From assembly GCF_020193575.1 (NCBI RefSeq), contig NZ_JADYVD010000005.1, positions 1-64,000 on the forward strand: a stretch of DNA of 64,000 nucleotides, read 5' to 3'. Each line of letters starts with the position of its first letter. Position 1 is the first letter of the stretch. The DNA comes from Ensifer sp. IC4062 (GTDB lineage Bacteria > Pseudomonadota > Alphaproteobacteria > Rhizobiales > Rhizobiaceae). A program made the translations under genes and the position numbers. The notes under the pieces are model-generated. The model saw only the letters and a list, made by a program, of their open reading frames with translations. It was not told where the DNA came from and made no database searches. This document shows, in pieces, positions 11,382 through 21,742 of the stretch.

Positions 11382-12248
11382 TCAGGCGCCGATGAGCCTC
11401 TTGCCTGCGCGCGCAATCCAGGACGTACCGCTTTCGCGCGGCTCAAGTCCGCCCGACTGCAGCAGTTTGAAGGAATCGGCATACCACTGGCTGTCCGGAT
11501 AGTTGTGCCCGAGCACCGCCGCCGCAGTCTGCGCTTCCGTGGTGACACCCATGGCGTAATAGGCCTCGACGAGTCGGGCAAGAGCTTCTTCGACCTGATT
11601 CGTATTCGGATACTGCTCGACGACGACGCGGAACCGCGAAACAGCGGCAAGATATTCCTTGCGCTCGAGATAATAGCGGCCGACCTGCATTTCTTTACCG
11701 GCGAGCTGGTCGCGGGCGAAGCGGATCTTCGCCTGCGCATCCTCGACATAGTCGGAGTCGGGATATTTATCGACGACCGCCTGCATCGCCTCGATCGCCT
11801 TCGAGGCCGCCTTCTGGTCCTGGGTTACCGAGGGAATCTGCTTTGTATAGGCGAGGCCCTGAATATATTGCGCGTAGGCCGCATCCTCCGATTGCGGGTA
11901 GAGGTTCAGGTAACGGCCGGTGGCGTTGATCGCTTCCTGATACTGCCCGTTGCGGTAGGAGACGAAGGCGTTCATCACCAGCGCCTTGCGGGCGTATTCG
12001 GAGAACGGGTGCTGCTTGTCAAGCGCTTCGAACTTGCGCGCCGCTTCCGTCGTCTTGCCAGCATTGAGGTTGGCAAGGCCTTGATTGTAGAGAACCTCCG
12101 GCGGATCGGTTTCCGCGGTGAGCTTGGTGATATCGATATCCGGGTCGTTCTGGCAGGCTGTGATCAGGCTGCTGCCAACCACAGCCGCAACAACGACCGC
12201 GGCGACGCGCACTGATTTTCTCATGTCGAGCGAAACTGCAAGAACCAT
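11382..12248 (-). CDS. bamD: Outer membrane assembly lipoprotein BamD
   Basis: About 288 residues, also known as ComL. It is the essential lipoprotein of the BAM complex that inserts beta-barrel proteins into the outer membrane. A lipoprotein signal ends in the lipobox LITAC, after which TPR-like repeats run through the mature part ([20 protein letters not shown] and similar). The exact start is uncertain: in-frame Met codons occur at 12266, 12248 and 12224; 12248 has a weak GGGA upstream. It is followed closely by recN, and lpxC lies upstream with its own terminator. Confidence 0.93.
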   Translation of the reverse strand: MVLAVSLDMRKSVRVAAVVVAAVVGSSLITACQNDPDIDITKLTAETDPPEVLYNQGLANLNAGKTTEAARKFEALDKQHPFSEYARKALVMNAFVSYRNGQYQEAINATGRYLNLYPQSEDAAYAQYIQGLAYTKQIPSVTQDQKAASKAIEAMQAVVDKYPDSDYVEDAQAKIRFARDQLAGKEMQVGRYYLERKEYLAAVSRFRVVVEQYPNTNQVEEALARLVEAYYAMGVTTEAQTAAAVLGHNYPDSQWYADSFKLLQSGGLEPRESGTSWIARAGKRLIGA

Positions 12249-12472
12249 CGAATATTCCCGTTTCATTCGGCGGACCGCATCCCGCCAGACCTTGCGCGTT
12301 TTAGAGCAAGTTGCCTCAAGATCGCAACGTCATGATCAGCAATTCATGCAAATTTGTGGCGGTATGCAGTGCTTTGCACGTTTTCCACGGATGAAAGCCA
12401 CCCAATACTTGGCCCGGCAGCATATTCCTGGCCCCAATCGGCTGCCGGGGAATCATCCCGCACAATGAAAAT

Positions 12473-12490
12473 GCCGGCCTTTCGGCCGGC
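12473..12490 (-). terminator. Rho-independent terminator after lpxC
   Basis: Stem GCCGGCC (12473-12479) and GGCCGGC (12484-12490) with a 4-base loop, 27 bases past the lpxC stop. On the minus strand it is followed by ATTTTCATTG, fitting an intrinsic terminator. Confidence 0.7.
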
Positions 12491-12516
12491 GACTGGAGAA
12501 CAACTGAACTTTATTG

Positions 12517-13470
12517 TTATGCGGACCAGGGCGCAAAGCCCGGAGCTGCGACGGCGACCATGTCACGCGAGCGGGTGCGCTGACGCGGCGTTGCCGTTTC
12601 GACGACCTCGTAGGCGGTGGGGTCGCTAAGCAGGGCCTTCAGCGCGTTCGCATTCATCTTATGGCCGCCGCGATAAGAGCGATAGCAACCGATGAACGGA
12701 GCGCCGGCCAGCGAAAGATCGCCGACGGCGTCAAGGGTCTTGTGGCGAACGAACTCGTCCGCATAGCGCAGCCCCTCGACATTGACTACCGTGTTGTCGT
12801 CCGAGATCACTACCGAGTTTTCAAGGGACGAGCCAAGCGCAAAGCCGCCGGCCCACAGCCGTTCGACATCGCGCATAAAACCGAAGGTACGTGCGCGCGA
12901 CAGTTCCCGCTTGAAGACCGAAGGCGTCATATCGCCCTTCCAGGACTGACGCCCGATCAGCGGGCAGTCGAAGTCGATTTCGACCTCGAAGCGCATGCCG
13001 TCATAGGGCGTGAACTCCGACCAGGAAGCCCCCGAGTCGATGCGCACCGGCTTGATGATACGGATATAGCGGCGCTTGACGGCCAGTGCCCTCATGCCGA
13101 CCTGTTCGATCGCGTCGATGAAGGGCTCGGAGCTGCCATCCATGATCGGCATTTCGGCGCCGTGAACCTCGACGAGCAGGTTGTCGAGGCCGAGCGCGTA
13201 GATCGCTGCCATCACGTGTTCGACCGTGGCAACCGAAGTCGCCGGCGAGAAGCCGAGAACCGTGCAGAGATCGGTGTTGCCGACCTGCGACGAGACGGCC
13301 CTGAACTCGGCGACGCGGCCGCCGGCAAGAACCCGCTGAAACACGATGCCGGCATCGGCCTCGGCCGGATGGAAGGTGATCGACACTTCCGCGCCGGAAT
13401 GGACGCCAATTCCCTTCAGCGTTACCGGGTTCGCAATCGTCGTCTGAAACCCGAGGAGCTCAATTCCCAT
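12517..13470 (-). CDS. lpxC: UDP-3-O-acyl-N-acetylglucosamine deacetylase
   Basis: LpxC, 317 residues, a cytosolic zinc amidase that makes the committed step of lipid A synthesis. The zinc-binding and catalytic motifs are present: HVMAAIYALGLDN in the first half, and HKTLDAVGDLSLAG (HKxxDxxGD) plus HKMNANAL in the second. The ATG at 13470 begins the usual MGIELLGFQTT N-terminus; a GTG six codons upstream is possible. It is monocistronic between terminators, directly downstream of ftsZ, which is the standard place for lpxC at the end of dcw. Confidence 0.97.
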   Translation of the reverse strand: MGIELLGFQTTIANPVTLKGIGVHSGAEVSITFHPAEADAGIVFQRVLAGGRVAEFRAVSSQVGNTDLCTVLGFSPATSVATVEHVMAAIYALGLDNLLVEVHGAEMPIMDGSSEPFIDAIEQVGMRALAVKRRYIRIIKPVRIDSGASWSEFTPYDGMRFEVEIDFDCPLIGRQSWKGDMTPSVFKRELSRARTFGFMRDVERLWAGGFALGSSLENSVVISDDNTVVNVEGLRYADEFVRHKTLDAVGDLSLAGAPFIGCYRSYRGGHKMNANALKALLSDPTAYEVVETATPRQRTRSRDMVAVAAPGFAPWSA

Positions 13471-13824
13471 TCTCGTCTTCACTTTCACTCAATGCGGCCC
13501 CGGCACTCGATAAGCCATCGGCCAAACGCACGAGGGATGCACCGATGTTCAAGGCGCAAGTCAGATGGCCGAGGATCCATGCCTATTGGCCGAACCCTCG
13601 AGTCTTCGAACTAACAGCGCCCGATCGAATCGTATGCGTCCCCAATTCCGATGCTGAAAATAAGATTTTGGAGGCACCATTCCAAATCACTGTTCGTTTC
13701 GCATTGTTACGCAATTGTCATGCGCACAACACAATTAGCAAATTGTTGAAACAATGGAGAAAATCGAAAAATGCCCGGGCGGTTGCCCGGGCATTCGGCA
13801 AGGTGAAGGAACAGTCCTTCAAAA
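13471..13824. other. ftsZ-lpxC intergenic region
   Basis: 354 bases holding the ftsZ terminator (13764-13794) and, on the minus strand downstream of it, an AT-richer stretch (about 13670-13770) that should carry the lpxC promoter. I see no convincing gene; short frames on both strands look random. Confidence 0.6.
13764..13794 (-). terminator. Rho-independent terminator after ftsZ
   Basis: ATGCCCGGGC (13771-13780) pairs with GCCCGGGCAT (13785-13794) across a GGTT loop. On the minus strand the 10-bp stem runs into TTTTTCG, a textbook intrinsic terminator ending the ddl-ftsQAZ unit. Confidence 0.88.
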
Positions 13825-15606
13825 TCAGTTCGACTGGCGGCGAAGGAATGCCGGGATTTCGAGCTGATCATCTTCGTGCGAGCGCGCCTGAGGCGAGACG
13901 CGGCCGTGATCGTCAAGCTGACCGCGACGCGGTGCATAAAGGCTCGCTTCCGGCGAAAGCGGGCGGCGCTGCTGGGACGCAGCACTCGGTGCCGCCGCCG
14001 TCATGTCGGCCGAGACGCCGTGATCGTCATCGTCGCGACGGGAAAGCGAATTGGTGATTCGCTTCAGCAGCCCCATCGGGCCGCGCTCTTCCTGGTGAGC
14101 GGGCGCGGCATGCGCGCGGTGATCGATCTCAGCCTTCACGACCGGCGGAAAGTCCTCCACCTTCGGCATGCGCACCGGTTCGGCCTGCTGGCGTATGACC
14201 GGAGCGGCCTCGTGGCGCGCCGGCTGCGGCTGCACCTGCGGCTGGACCTGTGCCTGCACCGGCATTTCGACCGGACGCTGCACCGGCGGGGCCTGACGCA
14301 CTACGGGAGCGGCCTCCACCGGGGCAGCACCGGCGAAAAGCTTGCTTTGGGGCCGAAAGGCTTCTTCCTGCACGTGCTGCGCCGGCTGCACCGGCGCGGC
14401 AATCTGGGCACGGGTGGCGATATCGAGCTCGCGCTCCATCTCGGCTTCGCGGATCGCGAGCGCGATCTGATCGACCGTGTTTTGCTGCTGCACCGGCTGA
14501 GCGAGCGGCTGCGGCTGCGGCGCCGGCGGCTGGTGCTGGGCGATTGGCTGCGGCTGGGCCGGGATTGCAGCGGACGGGCGAACGATCGGCTTCGGCGCTA
14601 CCGGACGAAAGTCAGCAGTGCGACCGGCCACCTCCGCAGCCGTGCGATCGATACCGGTTGCAACGACGGAAACGCGGATCAGGCCTTCGAGTTCTTCATC
14701 GAAGGTGGCGCCAAGGATGATGTTGGCGTCGGGATCCACTTCCTCGCGGATGCGCGTGGCAGCCTCGTCGACCTCGAAGAGCGTGAGGTCGCGACCGCCG
14801 GTGATGGAGATGAGCAACCCTTGAGCGCCCTTCATCGAGGTTTCGTCGAGCAGCGGGTTGGCAATTGCGGCTTCGGCGGCAGCCATTGCGCGGCCTTCGC
14901 CCGATGCTTCACCGGTGCCCATCATGGCGCGGCCCATTTCGCGCATCACCGAACGGACGTCGGCGAAGTCGAGGTTGATCAGGCCTTCCTTGACCATGAG
15001 GTCGGTGATGCAGGCAACGCCCGAATAGAGAACCTGGTCGGCCATGGCGAAGGCGTCCGCGAAGGTCGTCTTGTCATTGGCGATGCGGAAGAGGTTCTGG
15101 TTCGGGATGACGATCAGCGTGTCGACCGACTTCTGCAGTTCGGCAATGCCCTGATCGGCAAGCCGCATGCGGCGCTGGCCTTCGAAGTGGAAGGGTTTGG
15201 TGACGACGCCGACGGTCAGGATGCCCTTGTTGCGGGCGGCCTGGGCAACGATCGGAGCCGCGCCCGTGCCCGTGCCGCCGCCCATGCCGGCGGTAACGAA
15301 GCACATGTGGGTTCCGTTCAGGTGATCGATGATTTCGTCGATGCACTCTTCGGCGGCTGCCCGGCCGACTTCCGGCTGCGAGCCGGCGCCGAGACCTTCG
15401 GTAACGGCAACACCCATCTGGATGATCCGTTCGGCCTTGGTCATGGTCAGCGCCTGCGCGTCCGTGTTGGCGACGACGAAGTCAACGCCCTGCAGGCCCG
15501 CGGTGATCATGTTGTTGACGGCGTTACCACCGCCGCCGCCGACGCCGAAGACCGTGATGCGGGGCTTCAGCTCGGTAATATCCGGCTTTTGCAAGTTGAT
15601 GGTCAT
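13825..15606 (-). CDS. ftsZ: Cell division GTPase FtsZ (long form)
   Basis: A 593-residue tubulin-like GTPase that forms the division ring. The GTP motif GGGTGTG is at 109-115, and the globular core ends near residue 320. A long, Gln/Pro/Ala-rich linker of roughly 240 residues follows, and the C-terminal peptide [10 protein letters not shown] that contacts FtsA and membrane anchors is intact. The length matches the long FtsZ1 of Sinorhizobium rather than the short second FtsZ found in the same genus. AAGGA precedes the ATG. Downstream of ftsA by about 100 bases, ended by a strong terminator. Confidence 0.98.
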   Translation of the reverse strand: MTINLQKPDITELKPRITVFGVGGGGGNAVNNMITAGLQGVDFVVANTDAQALTMTKAERIIQMGVAVTEGLGAGSQPEVGRAAAEECIDEIIDHLNGTHMCFVTAGMGGGTGTGAAPIVAQAARNKGILTVGVVTKPFHFEGQRRMRLADQGIAELQKSVDTLIVIPNQNLFRIANDKTTFADAFAMADQVLYSGVACITDLMVKEGLINLDFADVRSVMREMGRAMMGTGEASGEGRAMAAAEAAIANPLLDETSMKGAQGLLISITGGRDLTLFEVDEAATRIREEVDPDANIILGATFDEELEGLIRVSVVATGIDRTAAEVAGRTADFRPVAPKPIVRPSAAIPAQPQPIAQHQPPAPQPQPLAQPVQQQNTVDQIALAIREAEMERELDIATRAQIAAPVQPAQHVQEEAFRPQSKLFAGAAPVEAAPVVRQAPPVQRPVEMPVQAQVQPQVQPQPARHEAAPVIRQQAEPVRMPKVEDFPPVVKAEIDHRAHAAPAHQEERGPMGLLKRITNSLSRRDDDDHGVSADMTAAAPSAASQQRRPLSPEASLYAPRRGQLDDHGRVSPQARSHEDDQLEIPAFLRRQSN

Positions 15607-15707
15607 ATCACTGTTCCTTCTCGTTTTCTGGCCGCCTTGCCGAGCCGGCCAAATCCTTCAAAACTCAAACACCTGTTACGTCCGACGCCCTGCGGCACCG
15701 GCGAAGC

Positions 15708-17039
15708 TCAGAAACTCTCCTTCAGCCACTGCCCCATGCGGGCGATGCGGCTGTTGCCGCCGCCGAAAGTGGAGAACACGCCGCCATGGGCAGCATGGGT
15801 CTCCAGATCAGCCACCTGCGGGTAGATCATCAGTCCGACGGCCGTGGAGAAAGCAGGGCCCTTGGCGGCTGCGGGCAGGCCGGACACGCCGAGCGGACGG
15901 CCGATGCGAACATTGCGGGCAAGAATGCGCCGCGCCGCCTCCGGCAGGCCGGTCAGCTGGCTGGCACCGCCTGTCAGCACAATGCGTTTGCCGACGATCG
16001 GGCTGAAACCGGAGCGCTGGATGCGGTCGCGGATGAGCTCCAGCGTCTCCTCGATGCGGGCGCGCACAATGCGCGAAACCAGTGCCCGCGGCACATGGGT
16101 CGGCTGATCGCGATCGTCCTCGCCGATCGGCGGGACAGAAACGATGGCGCGCTCGTCGGCGCTGTTCGGCAGCGCAGAACCGTGCACGACCTTCAGCCGC
16201 TCGGCATCCTCGATGCGCGTCGAAAGCCCGCGCGCGAGATCGGTGGTGACATGATGGCCACCGAGGCTGACGGCGTCGGCGTGAACCAGCTTGCCTTCGG
16301 CAAAGACGGAAATCGTCGTCGTACCGCCACCCATGTCGATGGCCGCGCAGCCAAGCTCCACCTCGTCGTCGACCAATGCGGCGAGGCCGCTGGCGTAAGG
16401 CGTCGCAACGATACCTTCGACCGAGAGATGGGCGCGATTGACGCAGAGCTCGAGGTTCTTGAGAGCGGCCCGCTCGACCGTCAACACATGCATATCCACG
16501 CCGAGGACGTCGCCGAACATCGCCAGCGGATCACGGATGCCGCGCTCGCCATCGAGCGAGAAGCCTGTCGGCAGGGAATGCAGGATGGCCCGATCGGTGC
16601 GCAGCGACTGCTGGCCGGCGGCGGCGAGAACCTTCTTGAGATCGCTCGCATCGACCTCCTGCCCGCCGAGATCGATCGTCGCGGTGTAGACGTCGCTCTG
16701 CAGGCGGCCTGCGGAAACATTGACGATGAGGCTGTCGATCGTCAGCCCCGCCATCCGCTCCGCGGCGTCGACAGCAAGCCGGACAACCCCTTCCGCCGCG
16801 TCGAGATCGGCGATGACGCCGTTCTTCACCCCGCGTGACTTCTGATGGCCGATGCCGATGATCTCGATGTTGTGAGTGCGACCGGGCAGGATCTGGCTTT
16901 CGGCGCGGGGCGTCAGCCGGCCAATCATGCAGACAATCTTGGTCGAGCCGATGTCGAGCACCGAGACGACATGCGAGCGCTTGGAGGACAGCGGCTTCAG
17001 GCGCGGAAGGCCGAAATTGGAAGAACCGAACAAACTCAT
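15708..17039 (-). CDS. ftsA: Cell division protein FtsA
   Basis: A 443-residue actin-like ATPase that tethers FtsZ to the membrane and recruits later division proteins. Actin-fold motifs VLDIGSTKIVCMIG (about 27-40), AAIDMGGGTTTISVF and VLTGGASQLTGL are clear, and the C-terminal amphipathic membrane-targeting helix (IARMGQWLKESF) is present. The start overlaps the ftsQ stop by 4 bases (ATGA), indicating coupled translation. Confidence 0.98.
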   Translation of the reverse strand: MSLFGSSNFGLPRLKPLSSKRSHVVSVLDIGSTKIVCMIGRLTPRAESQILPGRTHNIEIIGIGHQKSRGVKNGVIADLDAAEGVVRLAVDAAERMAGLTIDSLIVNVSAGRLQSDVYTATIDLGGQEVDASDLKKVLAAAGQQSLRTDRAILHSLPTGFSLDGERGIRDPLAMFGDVLGVDMHVLTVERAALKNLELCVNRAHLSVEGIVATPYASGLAALVDDEVELGCAAIDMGGGTTTISVFAEGKLVHADAVSLGGHHVTTDLARGLSTRIEDAERLKVVHGSALPNSADERAIVSVPPIGEDDRDQPTHVPRALVSRIVRARIEETLELIRDRIQRSGFSPIVGKRIVLTGGASQLTGLPEAARRILARNVRIGRPLGVSGLPAAAKGPAFSTAVGLMIYPQVADLETHAAHGGVFSTFGGGNSRIARMGQWLKESF

Positions 17040-17965
17040 ATCCGCTTCTCCTGGGCTTTCAGCATCTTCTCCCTCGCCTTCAACGCGACTTCCCGCCGGG
17101 CAACGGCTTCCGGCGTCAATTGGACTGTGGTGCGGTCTTCAAGCCTCAGATCGACGGCGGCGATGTCGCGCTCGAGAAGCTGATGCTTCTCCTCCATCTC
17201 GGAGAGAACCTTCATCGCCCGCGCGACGTCGTCCTCCGGAAGCTTGACGATGATGCCGTTGTCGAGGCGCAGATCCCACCGCCTGCCGGAAACGCGCACG
17301 AAGGCCTTTACGCGCGAGCGGAACTCCGGCCAGCGGGAGAATTCGTCGTAAAAGCCAGCGGCCGCCGTTTCAGCGTCGCGGCCGACGAACAGCGGCAGGG
17401 CGGCGAACTTGTTGTCGCGAAGTGGCGCGATGACGCTGCCACTGCGCTCGATCAGCGACAGGTCGGAACCGTGCTGCCAGATGCCGAATGCCTTGCGCTC
17501 TTCGAGGTTTACCTCGATCGTACCCGGATAGACCTTACGCACAGTGACGTTCTGCACCCAGGGTAATTCGCTGATCAGCCTGCGCGCCTCGGCAATATCG
17601 AGAGCCACGAGCGACGTCGTGCCATCCAACCCAAGCTGCTGAAGAATATCGATCTCGGACGTCTGCTCGTTGCCGGAAACCCGCACATCCTCGATGGCAA
17701 AGCCGGCGGCGGTCGTCGAGGCCTGCGCGAAATTCTGCGTGTGGCCGCCGAGCGACATGCCGTAGAAGCCCGTTGCCGCGAAGAAAGCAGCAGCCGATAG
17801 AGTGCCGGTATGCGCCGGAAAACGGATGCGCCCGGTACCGAGACTGACCAGGAAACGGACCACCTTGCGCAATGGACGCGGCAGCACGAACGTCTCGTCC
17901 GCCTCAGCGGCAACGCCGAGCGGGTGACGCACCCTTCTGCCTCTTCTGCCCCTCAACGCAAACAC
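17036..17965 (-). CDS. ftsQ: Cell division protein FtsQ
   Basis: A 309-residue bitopic division protein that links cytoplasmic and periplasmic divisome parts. It has a basic cytoplasmic N-terminus, one transmembrane helix around residues 55-75, a POTRA domain ([22 protein letters not shown]) and the FtsQ domain. I chose a GTG start at 17965, because GGAGGA lies 7 bases upstream; the more distal in-frame start has no site. The frame overlaps the end of ddl by 13 bases and ftsA by 4. Confidence 0.95.
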   Translation of the reverse strand: MFALRGRRGRRVRHPLGVAAEADETFVLPRPLRKVVRFLVSLGTGRIRFPAHTGTLSAAAFFAATGFYGMSLGGHTQNFAQASTTAAGFAIEDVRVSGNEQTSEIDILQQLGLDGTTSLVALDIAEARRLISELPWVQNVTVRKVYPGTIEVNLEERKAFGIWQHGSDLSLIERSGSVIAPLRDNKFAALPLFVGRDAETAAAGFYDEFSRWPEFRSRVKAFVRVSGRRWDLRLDNGIIVKLPEDDVARAMKVLSEMEEKHQLLERDIAAVDLRLEDRTTVQLTPEAVARREVALKAREKMLKAQEKRI

Positions 17966-18879
17966 GATGCGTCCTCCACCATCCACCTGAGAAACTCACC
18001 AAATTGAAGGCCCGCATGCTGCGCCATCTCGGGCACCAGGGAGGTCGGGGTCATGCCGGGCTGGGTATTGATTTCCAGCCAGATCAACTCGCCTTCATCG
18101 TGACCGCGATCATCGAAGCGGAAGTCGGATCGGCTGACGCCGCGGCAACCGATTGCCTGATGCGCCTTCAAAGCGAGTGTTTGTATTTTTTGGTAAATAT
18201 TTGGTGAAATCTGTGCCGGGATGACGTGGCTTGAACCACCTTTTACGTATTTTGAATCATAATCGTAGAAGGCATGCCCCTGCGGAATGATCTCGGTAAC
18301 ACCGAGCGCGACATCGCCCATGACACCGCACGTCAGCTCGCGGCCGGCAATATAGCGCTCGACCATGACACGATCGCCGTAGCGCCATTCGCTGGACGTG
18401 ATCACCTGTGGCGGATGCGACTGGTCTTCCTTGACAATCACGACGCCGAAGCTCGAACCTTCACGAACCGGCTTGACCACATAGGGCGGCTTCATCGGGT
18501 GCTCGTTGCCGAATGTGCGCCGATCCATGATCTGCGCCTCGGCAACCGGAATGCCGGAAGCCTTGGCAACACGCTTGGCCTGCGCTTTGTCCATGGCGAG
18601 AGCCGAGGCGAGCACGCCGGAATGGGTATAGGGAATCTCCAGATATTCCAGGATGCCCTGGATCGTGCCGTCTTCGCCGAACGGACCATGCAAGGCGTTG
18701 AAAGCAACGTCGGGGCGGAGATCGGCGAGAACCGCAGTCACGTCCCGACCGACATCCACGCGCGTAACGCGATAGCCTTCGGCCTCGAGAGCATCGGCGC
18801 AAGCAGCCCCGGAAGACAGGCTCACCGGCCTTTCCGAGGAAAATCCGCCCATCAGGACAGCAACATGCCTGCCGCTCAT
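17953..18879 (-). CDS. ddlB: D-alanine--D-alanine ligase
   Basis: A 308-residue ATP-grasp enzyme that makes D-Ala-D-Ala for the peptidoglycan stem peptide. The N-terminal [14 protein letters not shown] motif, the [15 protein letters not shown]-grasp loop and the [19 protein letters not shown]-terminal motif with metal ligands are present. The ATG at 18879 follows GGGGG and gives the standard N-terminus. It is the first gene of the ddl-ftsQ-ftsA-ftsZ unit, which is separated from murB by a terminator. Confidence 0.97.
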   Translation of the reverse strand: MSGRHVAVLMGGFSSERPVSLSSGAACADALEAEGYRVTRVDVGRDVTAVLADLRPDVAFNALHGPFGEDGTIQGILEYLEIPYTHSGVLASALAMDKAQAKRVAKASGIPVAEAQIMDRRTFGNEHPMKPPYVVKPVREGSSFGVVIVKEDQSHPPQVITSSEWRYGDRVMVERYIAGRELTCGVMGDVALGVTEIIPQGHAFYDYDSKYVKGGSSHVIPAQISPNIYQKIQTLALKAHQAIGCRGVSRSDFRFDDRGHDEGELIWLEINTQPGMTPTSLVPEMAQHAGLQFGEFLRWMVEDASCLR

Positions 18880-19300
18880 CAAAACCCCCAAACAATACGC
18901 CACTATCACAATGCTTGCTTGCGCCTGGCTGATTCCGGCTGCCGAGTCAGCGGCGACCGAACAGGGTCACTAGAACGGCATTATGGTTAATGAAGTGTTT
19001 ACTTTGGTTAACTCTTCTCATGAAACGCATCAGGTTTGCCGCCGAAAGTACCTGCCGAAACGAGGCAATAGGCCGGAAAAATCAGCGAGTTGCGCAGCAG
19101 TGTTAAGAAAGGCGTGCAGAAGCCGGAAAATGACGGCGCAGGAGTCCTGGAAGGTGACGCGCCTTCCGCGAGCACACCCGCTCCAGCCCCTAAACAGGAC
19201 AGTCCTATTCGCCAGCCTCGACTACCTGCTCGCAGCCGCGCTCGTCTGCCTGCTGCTGTCGAAGGAAGTCTCCGGCTGGCGGCAGCTCCAAGCAAACAGC
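18880..19300. promoter_or_regulatory. ddl promoter region with CtrA-like TTAACC half-sites
   Basis: About 420 bases without a convincing gene. On the minus strand (the ddl direction) it contains GTTAACC at about 19006-19012 and ATTAACCAT at about 18983-18991. The block TTAA-N7-TTTAC (18987-19002, plus strand) is one base from the CtrA consensus TTAA-N7-TTAAC. CtrA is known to control division genes in alphaproteobacteria. The rest looks non-coding. Confidence 0.4.
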
Positions 19301-19333
19301 AAAAAAGGCCGCGACGGTAACCCCGTCGCGGCC
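19301..19333 (-). terminator. Strong terminator after murB
   Basis: GGCCGCGACGG (19307-19317) pairs with CCGTCGCGGCC (19323-19333), an 11-bp stem with a 5-base loop. On the minus strand it runs into TTTTTT (19306-19301). It ends the mraZ-murB part of dcw and separates it from ddl-ftsQAZ. Confidence 0.92.
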
Positions 19334-19355
19334 CTTTCGCTTTCCTGCTTCCGGC

Positions 19356-20330
19356 TCAGGCGATGCCGCGGCCGAGGAATTCCTTGATCTCGTAGCCCGG
19401 CATGAAATTGCCGATGCGCTTGATTTCCCATTCGAGGCGAACGCCGGAATGTTCCAGCACCCGGGACCGCACCGTCTCGCCGAGATATTCAAGCTCGTAG
19501 CCGGTCGCCTGCCCCGTGTTGATCATGAAGTTGCAGTGAAGCGGCGACATCTGCGCGCTACCGATCATCAAGCCGCGGCAACCGGCCTCATCGATGAGCT
19601 TCCAGGCGGAATGGCCATCGGGGTTCTTGAAGGTCGAGCCGCCCGTCTTCTCGCGGATCGGCTGCACTGTCTCGCGATGCTGGCGCACGGCGTCCATGTC
19701 CGTGCGGATCTTGTTTTTGTCTTCCGGATAGCCTTCGAAAATCGTGTGCGTGAAGATCAAGTCCTTCGCCGCGGCGGTATGGCGATAGCTATAGCCCATG
19801 TCGGCATTGCTCAGCACATGCTTGTTGCCCTTGCGGTCGATCGCATGCACCTCCACGACCCGCTCGCGCGTCTCGCCACCGTTGGCGCCGGCGTTCATCC
19901 GCAGCGCACCGCCGATCGAGCCCGGAATGCCGTAGTAGAAATAGAAGCCGCCAATGCCATGATCGAGCGCCATGGCAGCGAGATTCTTGTCCGGGCAGAT
20001 AGCACCCGCCTTGATGCGGTTTTCGCCGACGAGTTCGAGATCGCCAAAACCCTTGGCCGAAAGGCGGATGACGACGCCCCGTATGCCGCCGTCGCGCACG
20101 AGCAGATTGGAGCCGACGCCGATCACCATGACCGGCACGTCCTCCGGCACGAGCTTCAGAAAGGTGACGAGATCGTCCGTGTCGTGCGGCTGGAACATGA
20201 GCTCGGCAAGCCCGCCGGCGCGAAACCAGGTTACGCGGTCCATCGGGGCGTCGGGCGTGATGCGTCCGCGGACTGCGCTGACGCCGCTTCCGAGCGCTTC
20301 GAGAAGTTTCTGACCGTTAACCTGTTTCAT
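19356..20330 (-). CDS. murB: UDP-N-acetylenolpyruvoylglucosamine reductase
   Basis: MurB, 324 residues, an FAD enzyme reducing UDP-GlcNAc-enolpyruvate to UDP-MurNAc. The FAD-binding segments [15 protein letters not shown] and [20 protein letters not shown] are clear, and the catalytic Ser/Glu region (GSTFKNPDG, then [10 protein letters not shown]) follows. The start at 20330 (MKQVNGQ) is preferred to a longer frame. Two bases separate it from murC, upstream in the same operon. Confidence 0.97.
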   Translation of the reverse strand: MKQVNGQKLLEALGSGVSAVRGRITPDAPMDRVTWFRAGGLAELMFQPHDTDDLVTFLKLVPEDVPVMVIGVGSNLLVRDGGIRGVVIRLSAKGFGDLELVGENRIKAGAICPDKNLAAMALDHGIGGFYFYYGIPGSIGGALRMNAGANGGETRERVVEVHAIDRKGNKHVLSNADMGYSYRHTAAAKDLIFTHTIFEGYPEDKNKIRTDMDAVRQHRETVQPIREKTGGSTFKNPDGHSAWKLIDEAGCRGLMIGSAQMSPLHCNFMINTGQATGYELEYLGETVRSRVLEHSGVRLEWEIKRIGNFMPGYEIKEFLGRGIA

Positions 20331-20332
20331 GC

Positions 20333-21742
20333 TCAAATTCCTGAAATATTCGCCAGTTCCTTGGGAAGGGCCGCCGCCCAATAGGTAATGCTGCCAGCCC
20401 CCAAGAGAACCACAAAATCGCCCGGCTGCGCAATCTTCGCGACGATTGGCACGATTGCCTCCTGCCCGGCGACGTAGCGCGCGTCGCGATGCCCTGCTGC
20501 CTTAATGCGGTTGACCAGCACTTCCGAATCCACGCCGTCGATCGCGTCTTCACCGGCCGCGTAAACGGGCGCAATCAGGATCGTGTCGGCATCGTTGAAG
20601 CAGGAGGCGAAATCCTCGAACAGGCTCGAAAGACGGCTGTAGCGATGCGGCTGGTGGACGGCGATGATCCGGCCCTGGCAGGCCTCGCGCGCCGCCCTCA
20701 ACACCGCCTTGATCTCGACCGGGTGATGGCCGTAATCGTCGAAGATGCGCGCTCCGTTCCACTCGCCGGTGAGCGTGAAGCGCCGCTTGACGCCACCAAA
20801 GGCGGCGAGACCCCTCGCAATATCTTCCGGCTTGATACCGAGGCGCTGGGCGACGGCAACGGCGGCCGTGGCATTGGAAACATTGTGGCGGCCAGGCATC
20901 GGCAGCCGCAGATCCTTCATCGTGATCACTTGGCCGGTGCGGCGGCGGCGGATCTCGATATCGAAGACGGAAGTCGCGCCGTCCATGCGAATATTGTGAT
21001 AGCGCACGTCCGCCTGCGGGTTCTCGCCATAGGTGATGACCTTACGGTCCTCGATCTTGGCAACCATTCCCTGTACCTCGGGATGATCCAGGCAGAGCAC
21101 GCCGAAGCCATAGAAGGGCACGTTCTCGACGAACTGCCGAAAAGCAGCGCGCACGGCGTCGAAATTGCCGTAATGGTCGAGATGTTCGGGATCGATATTT
21201 GTGACGACTGCGATATCGGCGGGCAGCTTCAGGAAGGTCCCGTCAGATTCATCCGCCTCGACCACCATCCATTCGCCGGCACCCATGCGCGCATTCGTGC
21301 CGTAAGCATTGATGATGCCGCCATTGATGACCGTCGGATCGAGCCCGCCGGCATCGAGCAGCGCCGCGATCATCGAGGTCGTCGTGGTCTTGCCGTGCGT
21401 GCCACCGATGGCGATCGCGTTGCGAAAGCGCATGAGCTCGGCCAGCATTTCGGCGCGGCGCACCACGGGCAGGAACTTTTCGCGCGCGGCGATCAGCTCG
21501 GGATTGTCGTTCTTGATCGCCGTCGAGACGACGACCACCTCGGCATCGCCGAGGTTTTCAGCCTTGTGACCGACGGAGATGTTGATGCCCTTCTCGCGAA
21601 GGCGCTGCACATTGGCGCTGTCCGATTGATCCGAACCCTGCACTCGGTGCCCGAGATTGTGCAGCACCTCTGCTATGCCGCTCATGCCGATGCCGCCGAT
21701 ACCGATGAAATGTACGAGCCCGATCGTCTTCGGCATTTTCAT
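20333..21742 (-). CDS. murC: UDP-N-acetylmuramate--L-alanine ligase
   Basis: MurC, 469 residues, adds L-Ala to UDP-MurNAc. The order is an N-terminal UDP-binding domain ([17 protein letters not shown]), the ATP loop [13 protein letters not shown], the central domain with DPEHLDHYG, and the C-terminal Mur ligase domain with [12 protein letters not shown]. The start overlaps the murG stop by 4 bases. Typical gene order for alphaproteobacteria. Confidence 0.98.
   Translation of the reverse strand: MKMPKTIGLVHFIGIGGIGMSGIAEVLHNLGHRVQGSDQSDSANVQRLREKGINISVGHKAENLGDAEVVVVSTAIKNDNPELIAAREKFLPVVRRAEMLAELMRFRNAIAIGGTHGKTTTTSMIAALLDAGGLDPTVINGGIINAYGTNARMGAGEWMVVEADESDGTFLKLPADIAVVTNIDPEHLDHYGNFDAVRAAFRQFVENVPFYGFGVLCLDHPEVQGMVAKIEDRKVITYGENPQADVRYHNIRMDGATSVFDIEIRRRRTGQVITMKDLRLPMPGRHNVSNATAAVAVAQRLGIKPEDIARGLAAFGGVKRRFTLTGEWNGARIFDDYGHHPVEIKAVLRAAREACQGRIIAVHQPHRYSRLSSLFEDFASCFNDADTILIAPVYAAGEDAIDGVDSEVLVNRIKAAGHRDARYVAGQEAIVPIVAKIAQPGDFVVLLGAGSITYWAAALPKELANISGI

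Noticed and set aside
10239-12215. A 658-codon plus-strand open frame opposite recN and bamD
   Set aside because: Same reason: antisense shadow of conserved genes, with charged low-complexity translation.
13876-15825. A 649-codon plus-strand frame opposite ftsZ
   Set aside because: Antisense shadow of ftsZ; its repeats only mirror the FtsZ linker.
18983-19387. Plus-strand frame with one hydrophobic segment between ddl and murB
   Set aside because: It runs through the murB terminator into murB, lacks a ribosome binding site and has atypical composition; treated as non-coding.
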